Origin: Muribaculaceae bacterium
Lineage (GTDB): Bacteria > Bacteroidota > Bacteroidia > Bacteroidales > Muribaculaceae
Length of the DNA: 33,744 nucleotides
Assembly (NCBI GenBank): GCA_029058745.1
Contig: JAIDXM010000028.1
Location: 1-33,744 of the forward strand
Reading direction: 5' to 3'
Of the stretch, positions 7,978 to 16,322 are shown piece by piece. The translations under genes were made by a program, and so were the position numbers. The notes beneath the pieces are model-generated. The model worked only from the letters and a program-made list of their open reading frames with translations. It did not search any database and was not told where the DNA came from. Position 1 is the stretch's first letter; the number at the start of each line of letters is the position of its first letter.

Positions 7978-9276
7978 ATGGCGAAACAGTTGTGGAACAA
8001 AGGCTTCGAGCCTGACAGACTAATTGAGGAGTTTACGGTAGGAAAAGACCGGGAACTCGATTTACGTCTTGCCCGTTATGATGTGCAAGGGTCTATGGCA
8101 CATATACGTATGCTCCGTAAGATAGGGCTTCTAACACAGGAAGAACTTGACCTGCTGATACCGGCTCTTCAGGAAATCGCAGATTCCATAGAGAGGGGAG
8201 AGTTTGTCATAGAGGATGGTGTTGAGGATGTGCACTCACAGGTGGAGTTCCTGCTCACGTCGCGTCTGGGAGATGTCGGCAAAAAGATACATTCCGGACG
8301 TTCAAGAAACGATCAGGTCCTTGTGGATTTGAAGCTTTTTTTCAGGGATGAACTGAAGAACATAGCTAAAAGTGTTGACCGTCTGTTCAAGCGGCTCCAG
8401 GACTTGTCGGAGAGACACCGCGACAAGCTTATGCCCGGCTATACGCATCTCCAGATTGCCATGCCGTCATCATTCGGACTGTGGTTTGGAGCGTATGCGG
8501 AGTCACTTGCCGACGACATGCAGATGGTGGTGGCCGCCTATAATATCGCCAACCAGAACCCGCTTGGGTCTGCGGCAGGATATGGCTCTTCGTTTCCACT
8601 CGACAGGGAGATGACCACAGAACTGCTTGGATTCGCCTATCCCCATTACAATGTCGTGGCCGCACAGATGAGCCGTGGAAAGACAGAGAGGGCGGTTGCT
8701 TCGGCTGTCGCCGCCGTGGCATCTACACTCGGTCATCTCGCGATGGACGTGTGTATGTGGATGTGCGGCAATTTCGGTTTTATATCTTTCCCTGATGAAC
8801 TCACCACCGGGTCGAGCATCATGCCTCATAAGAAGAATCCGGACGTGTTCGAGATTATGAGGGGTAAATGCAACCGTCTGCAGGCTTTGCCCAACGAGCT
8901 GACAGTGCTCACTGCCAATCTTCCTTTGGGATATAACCGCGACTTGCAACTTATGAAGGATATAGTGTTCCCGGCCACGAGAGAACTGATTGAATGTCTT
9001 GATATGGCAGATTTCATGCTTGGCCAGATAAGGGTGAAAGACAATATTCTCGACGACAAGCTGTATGATTATATATTCACGGTGGAAGACGTCAACCGTC
9101 TGGTGCTCGACGGCATGCCATTCAGGGATGCCTACCGGAAGATAGGGATTGATGTCCAGAATGGGGAATATAATCCAACAAGGAGTGTAAGCCACACACA
9201 TATCGGGAGTATAGGGAATCCTGCCAATAAAGAGATTGCCGCCAAGATGAAGGCAATAATGGACAGAATTGTCTGA
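7978..9276 (+). CDS. argH: Argininosuccinate lyase
   Basis: Final step: cleavage of argininosuccinate to arginine and fumarate. The 432-residue protein carries the superfamily signature GSSIMPHKKNP at 278-288, the catalytic histidine in YTHLQ (H157), and SGRSRNDQV at 106-114. The C-terminus is slightly shorter than the E. coli enzyme. It is the last gene of the operon and lies 43 bases after argE, with a small tggcc/ggcca hairpin in the gap. A very long hairpin starts directly after its stop codon and separates it from a convergent gene. Confidence 0.95.
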   Translation: MAKQLWNKGFEPDRLIEEFTVGKDRELDLRLARYDVQGSMAHIRMLRKIGLLTQEELDLLIPALQEIADSIERGEFVIEDGVEDVHSQVEFLLTSRLGDVGKKIHSGRSRNDQVLVDLKLFFRDELKNIAKSVDRLFKRLQDLSERHRDKLMPGYTHLQIAMPSSFGLWFGAYAESLADDMQMVVAAYNIANQNPLGSAAGYGSSFPLDREMTTELLGFAYPHYNVVAAQMSRGKTERAVASAVAAVASTLGHLAMDVCMWMCGNFGFISFPDELTTGSSIMPHKKNPDVFEIMRGKCNRLQALPNELTVLTANLPLGYNRDLQLMKDIVFPATRELIECLDMADFMLGQIRVKDNILDDKLYDYIFTVEDVNRLVLDGMPFRDAYRKIGIDVQNGEYNPTRSVSHTHIGSIGNPANKEIAAKMKAIMDRIV

Positions 9277-9277
9277 A

Positions 9278-9356
9278 CCGCATAACCCGGTACAACACAT
9301 AAGCCATTTCCGCAGATTCTGCGGAAATGGCTTATGTGTTGTACCGGGTTATGTGG
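9278..9356. terminator. 38-bp near-perfect hairpin between convergent operons
   Basis: Bases 9281-9315 are the exact reverse complement of 9319-9353, with a three-base loop at 9316-9318. Three more pairs (one G-U) extend the stem to 9278 and 9356. It fills the 81-base gap between the argH stop and the stop of the convergent lipoprotein gene. It lacks a U-run on either side, so it is not a standard intrinsic terminator. It may block readthrough in both directions by RNase III cleavage, or protect 3' ends. Confidence 0.75.
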
Positions 9357-9357
9357 C

Positions 9358-10455
9358 TTATTGGTAGGAAGTCTCAACTTCTATAAAAGACTCGACTGTG
9401 GGATTGCCGAATTCGATGGCTCCCATCTCATCCTGGGAGTTGACCACAAGATTATAGATGTAATGGCATCCCGGCGACCATTCTGAGAAATAACTTGTGG
9501 AAAGCGGGAATTTGATCAGGCCATCACCGAAAGTGCTTCCCTGCACGATGTTCTCAGCTGGTGTGTGTTCGTTTGGCCAAAGTTTAGTATTGGTCTTCGC
9601 ATCATATATTGAGCCCATAACCAATAGGTAGCAGTCGTTGTCCTTTCCGTCACTGATCCAAGGCAACGGCTGTGGAATCAGATATAGGGAGCTTGCGCTT
9701 GTTCCCGTTCCCATTCCGTCGGGAACGATTACGGTTGGAGTGGATGTAAGGGTTATGCGTTCACTTTCGCTTTGCGACATGTGGATTATATATGCATATG
9801 GAGAGTTCTGGTCCGTCCATTTTCCCACTGTAGTTGCGGAAGCCGGCGATGAAGTCGATTCCTGTGGGAAATTGAAATTACCCTTGGTCTTTATGTTTGC
9901 CAGAGAAAGGTTGGTGACCATTACTTTCAGATTCTGATTGGAAGAACTCATCTTGATAGATATTTTCGACAGTGCATGCCTGAAATTGAATGTCACCTGA
10001 GGATTGGGTTGACCTGCCACACCTTTCAGTCCGGGAATGTAGGCATATACAATGTCTTCAAAGCCGGGATAGGCGTCATATGCGATAGGGATAAGTGGAT
10101 TTGCCTTACCCATCCAGGAAGCCGGCGAGAAGGCATAGAAGTCAAGGCTCTGATTTGACGGCCAATATTGCAGGGGGGAGTATGTCCAGGTGTTGTTTGA
10201 CGATTTTGTGACAGCCACATTGTCCATGAAGAGCTTAGGCTCTCCGGTGCTGGTGGTGTATGCATATACGTTGAAACTTGTAAGGTTGTTGGTGGTGATT
10301 TCCCCGGCTCTGGTTGACTCAGTGTTTGCCGCGAACCTGATTTCATTCGACGAGACCGGCTCCGGACTGTATTTCTCTTCATCGCTTGAGCAGGCAGTAA
10401 CCAGAGGAACGATGGCCAGCAATGAAGCAAATGTGATTTGTGTTGTCTTTTTCAT
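9358..10455 (-). CDS. Fimbrillin-family lipoprotein
   Basis: A secreted 365-residue lipoprotein. The signal peptide MKKTTQITFASLLAIVPLVTAC ends in a lipobox, VTAC, with acidic residues (SSDEEKY) after the cysteine, as is typical of Bacteroidota surface export. The HALSKISIKM stretch and the repeated beta-strand pattern resemble Mfa-like/fimbrillin proteins that form or cap type V pili. The frame is open up to 10548, but the ATG at 10455 is the one that yields the signal peptide. It lies 64 bases downstream of the DUF5119 gene, in the same direction, and is probably co-transcribed. The structural role (stalk or tip) cannot be decided. Confidence 0.8.
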   Translation of the reverse strand: MKKTTQITFASLLAIVPLVTACSSDEEKYSPEPVSSNEIRFAANTESTRAGEITTNNLTSFNVYAYTTSTGEPKLFMDNVAVTKSSNNTWTYSPLQYWPSNQSLDFYAFSPASWMGKANPLIPIAYDAYPGFEDIVYAYIPGLKGVAGQPNPQVTFNFRHALSKISIKMSSSNQNLKVMVTNLSLANIKTKGNFNFPQESTSSPASATTVGKWTDQNSPYAYIIHMSQSESERITLTSTPTVIVPDGMGTGTSASSLYLIPQPLPWISDGKDNDCYLLVMGSIYDAKTNTKLWPNEHTPAENIVQGSTFGDGLIKFPLSTSYFSEWSPGCHYIYNLVVNSQDEMGAIEFGNPTVESFIEVETSYQ

Positions 10456-10519
10456 AGTCAATATTTTTTTGATATTATCAAGTGGAAGGACGGGGAAGCG
10501 TCCTGATTGGAGGGAGCGA

Positions 10520-11464
10520 TTAGATTGATATGTCGGAGTTGATGTCAATCTCTATCACCTCCCAGCCTTCGACATCAACGCTTATATCTCCGCCGGCAGG
10601 CGGGGATGGCTTTCCTGAATCCGGAATCCCCAGTCCGTCGATTACTATTAAAACATTGTGTGGATATTTAGAGTTCACCACTTGCTGCGTGATATCGAAA
10701 TCTTTAACATACGATGTGCCGTCGGTAAGAGTGACAATGATATCGAGCGAATATGTCATGTCTTTACCGTTGGTGGGGAAGGCCCCGCCTTTCCCTGTGA
10801 ACATTCCTTTGGATATATCTGTGGAAAGCGGGAAATAAGACTCAGAGGGGAACCCGAACGGGTGGTGGTCGGAAAGGTATTGTCCGGAAGCGATGCCTTT
10901 GATTGTGGCGCTTGCTTTTTTTACGTTCCCTATGCCTGATATGTTATTTACGACAAGGGAATATATTGAGGTGATTGAGTCAGGATGGCATCTTATTAAG
11001 CTTTGGTTGCATTCTTTGACGGTTCCGTCTTCACGGGTATATTCCACACCGCATGGAGTGACCTCGATGCGGTTGATAGTGGTTTCGTAGAGCATGCCCG
11101 CAGAGGAAAGGAAGTTCTTGCCTTTGATATGGCGGGCTTCCGCTTTGATTGTCTGGAATGCTTGTGCGCCGGAGATGTCGATTGTTGGCACATCATTGTT
11201 GTAGGCCACCATATGATATTGCCCGACAGGTAATTCTACTGGGCCTCCATCTCTGCCTGCTATGTCGAATCTGTAGGATTCTCCATTGTCGGAGTAGAAA
11301 TACAGAGTCATGCCATCCGGATTGGCTTCCGACGCCTTGTCCCATTCAAACGATATATCCACCCTGTGGGGTTCTTGACCCGGACAAAGTATATCCTTAT
11401 GGTCCTGGCATGCTGTCAGAATCATAATATAAGATATCAGCAATATGGATATAGTTCTTTTCAT
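10520..11464 (-). CDS. DUF5119-type lipoprotein of a fimbrial operon
   Basis: A 314-residue predicted lipoprotein: signal peptide MKRTISILLISYIMILTAC with the lipobox cysteine at C19. The body is beta-rich (FEWDKASEANPDGMTLYFYS, LPVGQYHMVAYNND), as seen in DUF5119/FimB-Mfa2-like proteins that often accompany fimbrillins in Bacteroidales. These are thought to anchor or modify surface fibres; that role is inferred from neighbours. The start codon overlaps the stop of the DUF3575 gene by four bases (ATGA on the minus strand), so the two are translationally coupled. A proline/glycine-rich linker (PDSGKPSPPAGGD) lies near the C-terminus. Confidence 0.75.
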   Translation of the reverse strand: MKRTISILLISYIMILTACQDHKDILCPGQEPHRVDISFEWDKASEANPDGMTLYFYSDNGESYRFDIAGRDGGPVELPVGQYHMVAYNNDVPTIDISGAQAFQTIKAEARHIKGKNFLSSAGMLYETTINRIEVTPCGVEYTREDGTVKECNQSLIRCHPDSITSIYSLVVNNISGIGNVKKASATIKGIASGQYLSDHHPFGFPSESYFPLSTDISKGMFTGKGGAFPTNGKDMTYSLDIIVTLTDGTSYVKDFDITQQVVNSKYPHNVLIVIDGLGIPDSGKPSPPAGGDISVDVEGWEVIEIDINSDISI

Positions 11465-12195
11465 TGTCCGTAGTCCGGTTTGTTTTTATTGTTTGCACCC
11501 GGAAACCATACGAGAGTGATTTCAAGTCCGGTAAGACCGAAATATCGGTGGAACGATTTCCCGGTGCAGACATAAGTCCCGCATTGTGGTTTATAGCGTA
11601 TGATTTCTCCGGCCGAGTATCCGGCTTTCACGCCGAGATCAAGATTCAGGCGCCTGTTGAGTGGCAGTGAATACCCGTAAGATATGCCTACCCCGTATGT
11701 GGCTTTCGGCGACTGCCATCCTTTCCCTCCGAATTCAAAGTCGTAATCATGCATGGAGCCATATGCTCCGATATGATGTCCTGTGAGCGCCCTTTCATGG
11801 CGACGATTTCCAAACCAGACTCTCATCTCCATGTTTCCGCCCCGTATTCTCCAGAATCTGTGGCGCGAGTCATTGCTCCACCATGCATACACGCCGGCTA
11901 CAGATAGGGAAAACCGTTTTGCCAACATTATTTCCGCCCCGATGTCTGGTGTCAGCGCGATGTCGTGGAGAAGGTTGGTTTTGACAGCGACCCTTGGAAA
12001 ACAATCATCGCAACCGGGAGAAGCCGCATAGGTGGAGTTCAGGTATAAGGAAACCGCCGCAACGACAATTGTGGCAAGACACCGCAACAGGCGGGACTGT
12101 CGATATTTGAGAGGCTGAATCAAAATATTGGAAGTTTTGTCGTGGATATCAATACAGCGGAACGGGCGACATCCTGTGGTCAGTCTTTGGGCCAA
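11461..12195 (-). CDS. DUF3575 outer-membrane protein
   Basis: 244 residues, with a hydrophobic segment LATIVVAAVSLYLNSTYA at about 40-57 serving as signal sequence, then VAVKTNLLHDIALTPDIGAEIMLAKRFSL. This is the hallmark opening of DUF3575 beta-barrel proteins. The C-terminal half alternates aromatic strands (YGVGISYGYSLPLN, LTGLEITLVWFP). It heads the DUF3575-DUF5119-fimbrillin operon and probably sits in the outer membrane as a partner of the surface fibre. The N-terminal stretch of about 38 residues before the signal sequence is unusually long. A TTG codon just before RCLATIV could be the true start, giving about 206 residues. No Bacteroides-type promoter was found upstream. Confidence 0.7.
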   Translation of the reverse strand: MAQRLTTGCRPFRCIDIHDKTSNILIQPLKYRQSRLLRCLATIVVAAVSLYLNSTYAASPGCDDCFPRVAVKTNLLHDIALTPDIGAEIMLAKRFSLSVAGVYAWWSNDSRHRFWRIRGGNMEMRVWFGNRRHERALTGHHIGAYGSMHDYDFEFGGKGWQSPKATYGVGISYGYSLPLNRRLNLDLGVKAGYSAGEIIRYKPQCGTYVCTGKSFHRYFGLTGLEITLVWFPGANNKNKPDYGQ

Positions 12196-12438
12196 AGACG
12201 GCGGAAGGAGAGAAGAATGTCACTATATTAAAATGTCTCAATACCCTTCATGGTTCATTGCATAGCCGACAAAGGTGTGTCCGGGAAATGATATTAGAGA
12301 CGGTTTGACAATCAATGCAGACTGCAAGGCGGTCAGCCATCATTTATTATGGAACGGTGTCTGAGCAATCCCGGTGACAACCCAGACAGATTATAGTTAT
12401 GCAGTTTGTCACTTTTGAGGGATTTTATATTGAAAAAT

Positions 12439-12470
12439 TTTGGAAGTTTCATGGAAACTCTTTAACTTTG
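12439..12470 (+). promoter_or_regulatory. Bacteroides-type promoter of the leu/cim operon
   Basis: TTTG at 12439-12442, a 20-base spacer, and TAACTTTG at 12463-12470 match the Bacteroides housekeeping promoter in both boxes and spacing. Transcription should start near 12475, about 20 bases before the leader peptide ATG. The stretch 12196-12438, between this promoter and the divergent DUF3575 gene, shows no gene that I can support. Confidence 0.8.
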
Positions 12471-12495
12471 CGGCATAAATAACAAAAACGTCAAT

Positions 12496-12576
12496 ATGAC
12501 ATCAAACTACATTATTATACGACTTATTTCCATTATTCTACGGCGGATGTCGGTGGGAAGCATGGTCAGCGCATAA
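12496..12576 (+). CDS. Ile/Leu-rich leader peptide of the leu/cim operon
   Basis: A 26-codon reading frame beginning MTSNY and continuing IIIRLISIIL (codons 6-15, bases 12511-12540), then ending in VSA and TAA at 12574-12576. Eight of ten successive codons are Ile (six) or Leu (two), the composition expected of a control peptide sensing charged tRNA-Ile and tRNA-Leu. It begins about 20 bases downstream of the predicted transcription start and ends before the terminator hairpin. Its 3' half contains the 5' strand of the antiterminator. The product is presumably not functional as a protein. The name leuL would be analogous to the enteric leader but is not assigned. Confidence 0.8.
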   Translation: MTSNYIIIRLISIILRRMSVGSMVSA

Positions 12577-12634
12577 TGATGGATGATAGAATTATACGAG
12601 AGCCTTTCCCACCGTGAGTGAGAGAGGCTTTTTT
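12551..12634 (+). promoter_or_regulatory. Attenuator: antiterminator and terminator helices
   Basis: Terminator: 12601-12608 pairs with 12622-12629 (eight pairs, one G-U), continued inside by three pairs after a mismatch, with six T at 12629-12634. Antiterminator: CGGTGGGAA at 12551-12559 is the exact complement of 12606-12614. Both helices need 12606-12608, so they exclude each other. A ribosome stalled at the Ile/Leu codons (12511-12540) leaves 12551-12559 free and allows readthrough. A ribosome that reaches the stop codon at 12574 covers it and lets the terminator form. Confidence 0.8.
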
Positions 12635-12672
12635 GTTAGATAAGATTGTAAAAAAATATATACAGGTAGAAA

Positions 12673-14070
12673 ATGGCAAACACGCTCTTTGACAAAATCT
12701 GGGATCGCCACGTGGTGCAACATGTGGAGGATGGTCCCGAGCAACTTTATATCGACAGGCTCTATTGCCACGAGGTGACATCACCTCAGGCATTCGATGG
12801 CATGCGTGCGCGAGGCCTCAAGTGTCTGCGTCCGGACAATATATTCTGTATGCCCGACCACAATACACCTACCCACGACCAGGACAAGCCGATAGAAGAC
12901 CCTGTGAGCCGTACCCAGGTGGATACGCTTGCGAAGAATGCCGCAGACTTCGGACTCACACATTTCGGCATGCTCGACCATAGGAACGGCATCATCCATG
13001 TCGTAGGGCCTGAGCGTGGACTTTCCCTTCCGGGTATGACCATCGTCTGTGGCGATTCCCATACCTCCACACATGGAGCCATGGGGGCTGTGGCTTTCGG
13101 AATCGGGACATCGGAGGTGGAGATGGTGCTTGCCTCCCAGTGCATACTTCAGCAGAAACCCAAGTCGATGCGCATCAACATCGAGGGTTCGTTGGGAAAG
13201 GGTGTCACAGCCAAGGATGTGGCTCTTTATCTAATGTCAAAACTCACGACATCTGGAGCTACGGGATATTTCGTGGAATATGCCGGTTCGGTGGTGCATT
13301 CCCTTTCGATGGAAGGGCGTCTGACGCTCTGCAATCTCTCGATAGAGATGGGAGCCAGGGGAGGCTTCATAGCTCCAGACGAGGTGACATTCGAATATAT
13401 CAAGGGGAGGGAGTATGCTCCCTCCGGAGCTGACTGGGATAAGGCTGTGGAATATTGGAAAACACTGAAGAGCGGAGATGATGCGGTGTTCGACAAAGAA
13501 TTGACATTCAGAGGAGAGGATATTGAGCCGATGGTTACATACGGCACTAATCCCGGAATGGGGATGGGAATCACAGAGTCGATTCCTTCGCTTGATACTG
13601 TCTCGGAGGCAGGGAAGGAATCATATCTCAAGAGTCTCGGCTATATGGGATTCACCCCGGGTGAGAAATTACTTGGCAAACCGGTTGACTATGTTTTCCT
13701 CGGGGCCTGTACGAATGGCAGGATTGAGGATTTCCGTGCCTTCGCGTCAGTCGTGAAAGGGAGGCGCAAAGCCGACGGAATCACTGCGTGGCTCGTGCCC
13801 GGATCATGGATGGTGAGCGACCAGATAAAGGAGGAAGGGCTCGACACAGTGCTTGCGGATGCCGGGTTCGAGATTCGTCAGCCCGGATGCTCGGCATGCC
13901 TTGCCATGAACGATGACAAGATTCCAGCCGGAAAGCTCGCGGTGTCAACGTCAAACCGCAATTTCGAAGGTCGTCAGGGACCCGGGGCGCGCACTGTGCT
14001 TGCGAGTCCGCTTGTGGCGGCCGCTGCGGCGGTGACGGGAGTAATCACCGATCCGAGAGAGCTGTTGTGA
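12673..14070 (+). CDS. leuC: 3-isopropylmalate/(R)-2-methylmalate dehydratase, large subunit
   Basis: Aconitase-family large subunit of 465 residues, forming a heterodimer with LeuD and isomerising 2- to 3-isopropylmalate. The three 4Fe-4S cysteines are C346 (GACTNGR) and C406/C409 (GCSACLAM). [13 protein letters not shown] at 127-139 is the usual substrate motif. It is the first structural gene after the attenuator, 38 bases past the terminator T-run. With citramalate made by the nearby synthase, the same enzyme can convert citramalate to 3-methylmalate for isoleucine. Notably no leuA lies between the leader and leuC. Confidence 0.94.
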   Translation: MANTLFDKIWDRHVVQHVEDGPEQLYIDRLYCHEVTSPQAFDGMRARGLKCLRPDNIFCMPDHNTPTHDQDKPIEDPVSRTQVDTLAKNAADFGLTHFGMLDHRNGIIHVVGPERGLSLPGMTIVCGDSHTSTHGAMGAVAFGIGTSEVEMVLASQCILQQKPKSMRINIEGSLGKGVTAKDVALYLMSKLTTSGATGYFVEYAGSVVHSLSMEGRLTLCNLSIEMGARGGFIAPDEVTFEYIKGREYAPSGADWDKAVEYWKTLKSGDDAVFDKELTFRGEDIEPMVTYGTNPGMGMGITESIPSLDTVSEAGKESYLKSLGYMGFTPGEKLLGKPVDYVFLGACTNGRIEDFRAFASVVKGRRKADGITAWLVPGSWMVSDQIKEEGLDTVLADAGFEIRQPGCSACLAMNDDKIPAGKLAVSTSNRNFEGRQGPGARTVLASPLVAAAAAVTGVITDPRELL

Positions 14071-14106
14071 TAATGGATTCAGAAAATCATTAAGCTATTA
14101 GATGAG

Positions 14107-14706
14107 ATGAAACAGAAGTTCGATATAATTACAAGCACATGTGTGCCGTTGCCGCTTGAGAATGTTGACACCGACCAGATTATCCCGGCACGTTTTCTCA
14201 AGGCCACTACAAGGGAGGAGAGTTTCTTTGGAGACAATCTTTTCCGTGACTGGCGTTATAATCCTGACGGGACGTTGAATGAGGATTTTGTGTTGAACAA
14301 CCCTCTGTATGGAGGAGAGGTGCTTGTGGCCGGGAAGAATTTCGGCAGCGGTTCAAGCCGTGAGCATGCCGCCTGGGCGATTGCCGGCTATGGCTTCCGT
14401 GTGGTGGTGAGCAGTTTTTTCGCCGATATCCACAAGAATAACGAACTCAATAATTTCGTGCTTCCGGTAGTGGTGTCGGAAGAATTCCTCGCAGAGTTGT
14501 TTTCCTCTATCTTCGAAAATCCCAAGACAGAAGTGGAGGTTGACCTTCCAAATCAGACCATCACCAACAAGGCCACCGGAAAAAGCGAGAGCTTTGAAAT
14601 CAACGGTTATAAGAAGTATTGTCTGATGAACGCTCTCGACGACATTGATTTCCTTTTGGAAAACAAAGATAAAATAGAAGCCTGGGAGAATTCTTCAAAG
14701 AACTGA
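14107..14706 (+). CDS. leuD: 3-isopropylmalate/(R)-2-methylmalate dehydratase, small subunit
   Basis: A 199-residue small subunit that forms the swivelling half of the active site with Leu[14 protein letters not shown] near the N-terminus and [17 protein letters not shown] in the centre are family hallmarks, and the length is usual. The start at 14107 was chosen because [11 protein letters not shown] leads directly into the first strand. An out-of-frame ATG lies five bases upstream. It follows leuC by 36 bases and precedes the citramalate synthase gene by 22 bases, so it is part of the same transcript. Confidence 0.94.
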   Translation: MKQKFDIITSTCVPLPLENVDTDQIIPARFLKATTREESFFGDNLFRDWRYNPDGTLNEDFVLNNPLYGGEVLVAGKNFGSGSSREHAAWAIAGYGFRVVVSSFFADIHKNNELNNFVLPVVVSEEFLAELFSSIFENPKTEVEVDLPNQTITNKATGKSESFEINGYKKYCLMNALDDIDFLLENKDKIEAWENSSKN

Positions 14707-14728
14707 TACGGAAAGAGAAGAGAAAAAT

Positions 14729-16288
14729 ATGAGCAATTATTCGCCTGAGATAGAAATCATGGACACCACTCTCCGCGACGGGGAACAGACGAGCGGAGTG
14801 AGTTTTGTGCCTCATGAGAAACTGATGATTGCGCGGGCGTTGCTTCAGGATTTGAATGTTGACCGGGTAGAGGTAGCTTCCGCCCGCGTCTCCGACGGAG
14901 AGAAGGACGCGGTGAGGCGTATATGTAAATGGGCACGCAATGCGGGATGCCTCCATCGCGTTGAGGTGTTGGGTTTTGTGGATGGCGGCACTTCCCTGAA
15001 ATGGATCAACGACTGTGGATGTGTCAATATCAACCTTCTCTGCAAGGGGTCGGAAAACCATTGCCGCAACCAGCTGAAGAAAACTCCGGAGGAGCATTTC
15101 GCCGATATCCGAAAAGCTGTGGCAGACGCGCATGCGATGGGCATAAATGTGAATGTCTATCTTGAGGACTGGAGCAACGGGATAAAAAAATCGCCCGACT
15201 ATGTTTTCCGCATGATGGATTCATTGCGCGATTGCGGAATTAAGCGGTTTATGCTTCCGGATACACTCGGAATCCTGAATCCGCTCGAAATGCTCCGGTT
15301 TATGCGGAAGATGGTCAAGAGTTATCCTGAGATACACTTTGATTTCCATGCCCACAATGATTACGACCTCGCGATATCAAATGTCCTGGCCGCTGTGCTT
15401 GAGGGTTGCAAAGGGATTCACACATCAGTCAACGGACTCGGAGAGCGTGCCGGAAACGCGCCTTTGGCGAGTGTACAGGCCATTCTGAAGGACCAGTTCA
15501 ATGCCCATACGAATATCGTGGAGGAACGTCTCAATGAAGTGAGTCAACTTGTGGCCAACTATTCAGGAATACCAATACCGCCAAACCGTCCGATCACCGG
15601 AGACAGCGTTTTCACACAGGTTGCGGGAGTGCATGCCGACGGCGACAACAAGGCCAACCTTTATTGCAACGACCTCCTTCCTGAGCGTTTCGGGCGCAAG
15701 AGGGAGTATGCTTTGGGGAAGAACAGCGGAAAGGCAAATATCCTGAAAAACCTCGAGGAACTTGGTCTGGAACTCACTCCAGAGCAGACTCGGCTTGTGA
15801 CAGAGCGTATCATAGAGCTTGGCGACAAGAAGGAGGTGGTGACGCAGGAAGACCTCCCGTTCATAGTCACCGATGTCTTGCGGAATGTGTCTCTTGAGGA
15901 GCATGTCAGGCTGTTGAGCTATATGGTGAGTACGTCATACGGGCTTAAGCCGAGTGCGGCTGTAAAGATTGAAATCAACGGAAATGTCTATGAGGAGAAT
16001 GCTTCCGGCACCGGTCAGTTTGACGCTTTCATGCGGGCATTGAAACGCATATACAAGGAACGCCTTGACCGTCGTTTCCCACATCTGTCGAACTATTCAG
16101 TGTCGATTCCTCCCGGAGGACGTACAGACGCTCTTGTGCAGACAGTCATAACCTGGGAATGGAATGAGCGGATCTACCGTACACGGGGTCTTGACGCCGA
16201 CCAGACGGAGGCGGCGATAAAGGCCACGGTGAAGATGCTGAACCTTATTGAGACTGAAATGCATAAGAAATCGATTCTCAGTGTGTGA
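14729..16288 (+). CDS. cimA: (R)-citramalate synthase, Leptospira type (or 2-isopropylmalate synthase)
   Basis: A 519-residue enzyme of the DRE-TIM family: TIM barrel to about 320, linker, and C-terminal regulatory (LeuA dimer) domain. It aligns in frame with what I recall of the structurally solved Leptospira interrogans citramalate synthase, residue for residue at R16-D17 (TLRDGEQT), L81, L104, Y144, E146, H207 and H209, including INVNVYLEDWSNG and GVHADGDNKANLY. L81, L104 and Y144 form the small pocket that selects pyruvate. It would condense pyruvate and acetyl-CoA to citramalate, the entry to threonine-independent isoleucine synthesis. Many annotations call such genes leuA. Lack of another leuA here and the Ile-rich leader favour citramalate, but dual use is possible. 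Confidence 0.8.
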   Translation: MSNYSPEIEIMDTTLRDGEQTSGVSFVPHEKLMIARALLQDLNVDRVEVASARVSDGEKDAVRRICKWARNAGCLHRVEVLGFVDGGTSLKWINDCGCVNINLLCKGSENHCRNQLKKTPEEHFADIRKAVADAHAMGINVNVYLEDWSNGIKKSPDYVFRMMDSLRDCGIKRFMLPDTLGILNPLEMLRFMRKMVKSYPEIHFDFHAHNDYDLAISNVLAAVLEGCKGIHTSVNGLGERAGNAPLASVQAILKDQFNAHTNIVEERLNEVSQLVANYSGIPIPPNRPITGDSVFTQVAGVHADGDNKANLYCNDLLPERFGRKREYALGKNSGKANILKNLEELGLELTPEQTRLVTERIIELGDKKEVVTQEDLPFIVTDVLRNVSLEEHVRLLSYMVSTSYGLKPSAAVKIEINGNVYEENASGTGQFDAFMRALKRIYKERLDRRFPHLSNYSVSIPPGGRTDALVQTVITWEWNERIYRTRGLDADQTEAAIKATVKMLNLIETEMHKKSILSV

Positions 16289-16322
16289 TTTTGTATAGAT
16301 TAGAAAATTAAAAAGACAAAAT

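Noticed and set aside
10456..10548. N-terminal extension of the fimbrillin lipoprotein
   Set aside because: The added 31 residues would precede and spoil the signal peptide; the ATG at 10455 gives a clean lipoprotein start.
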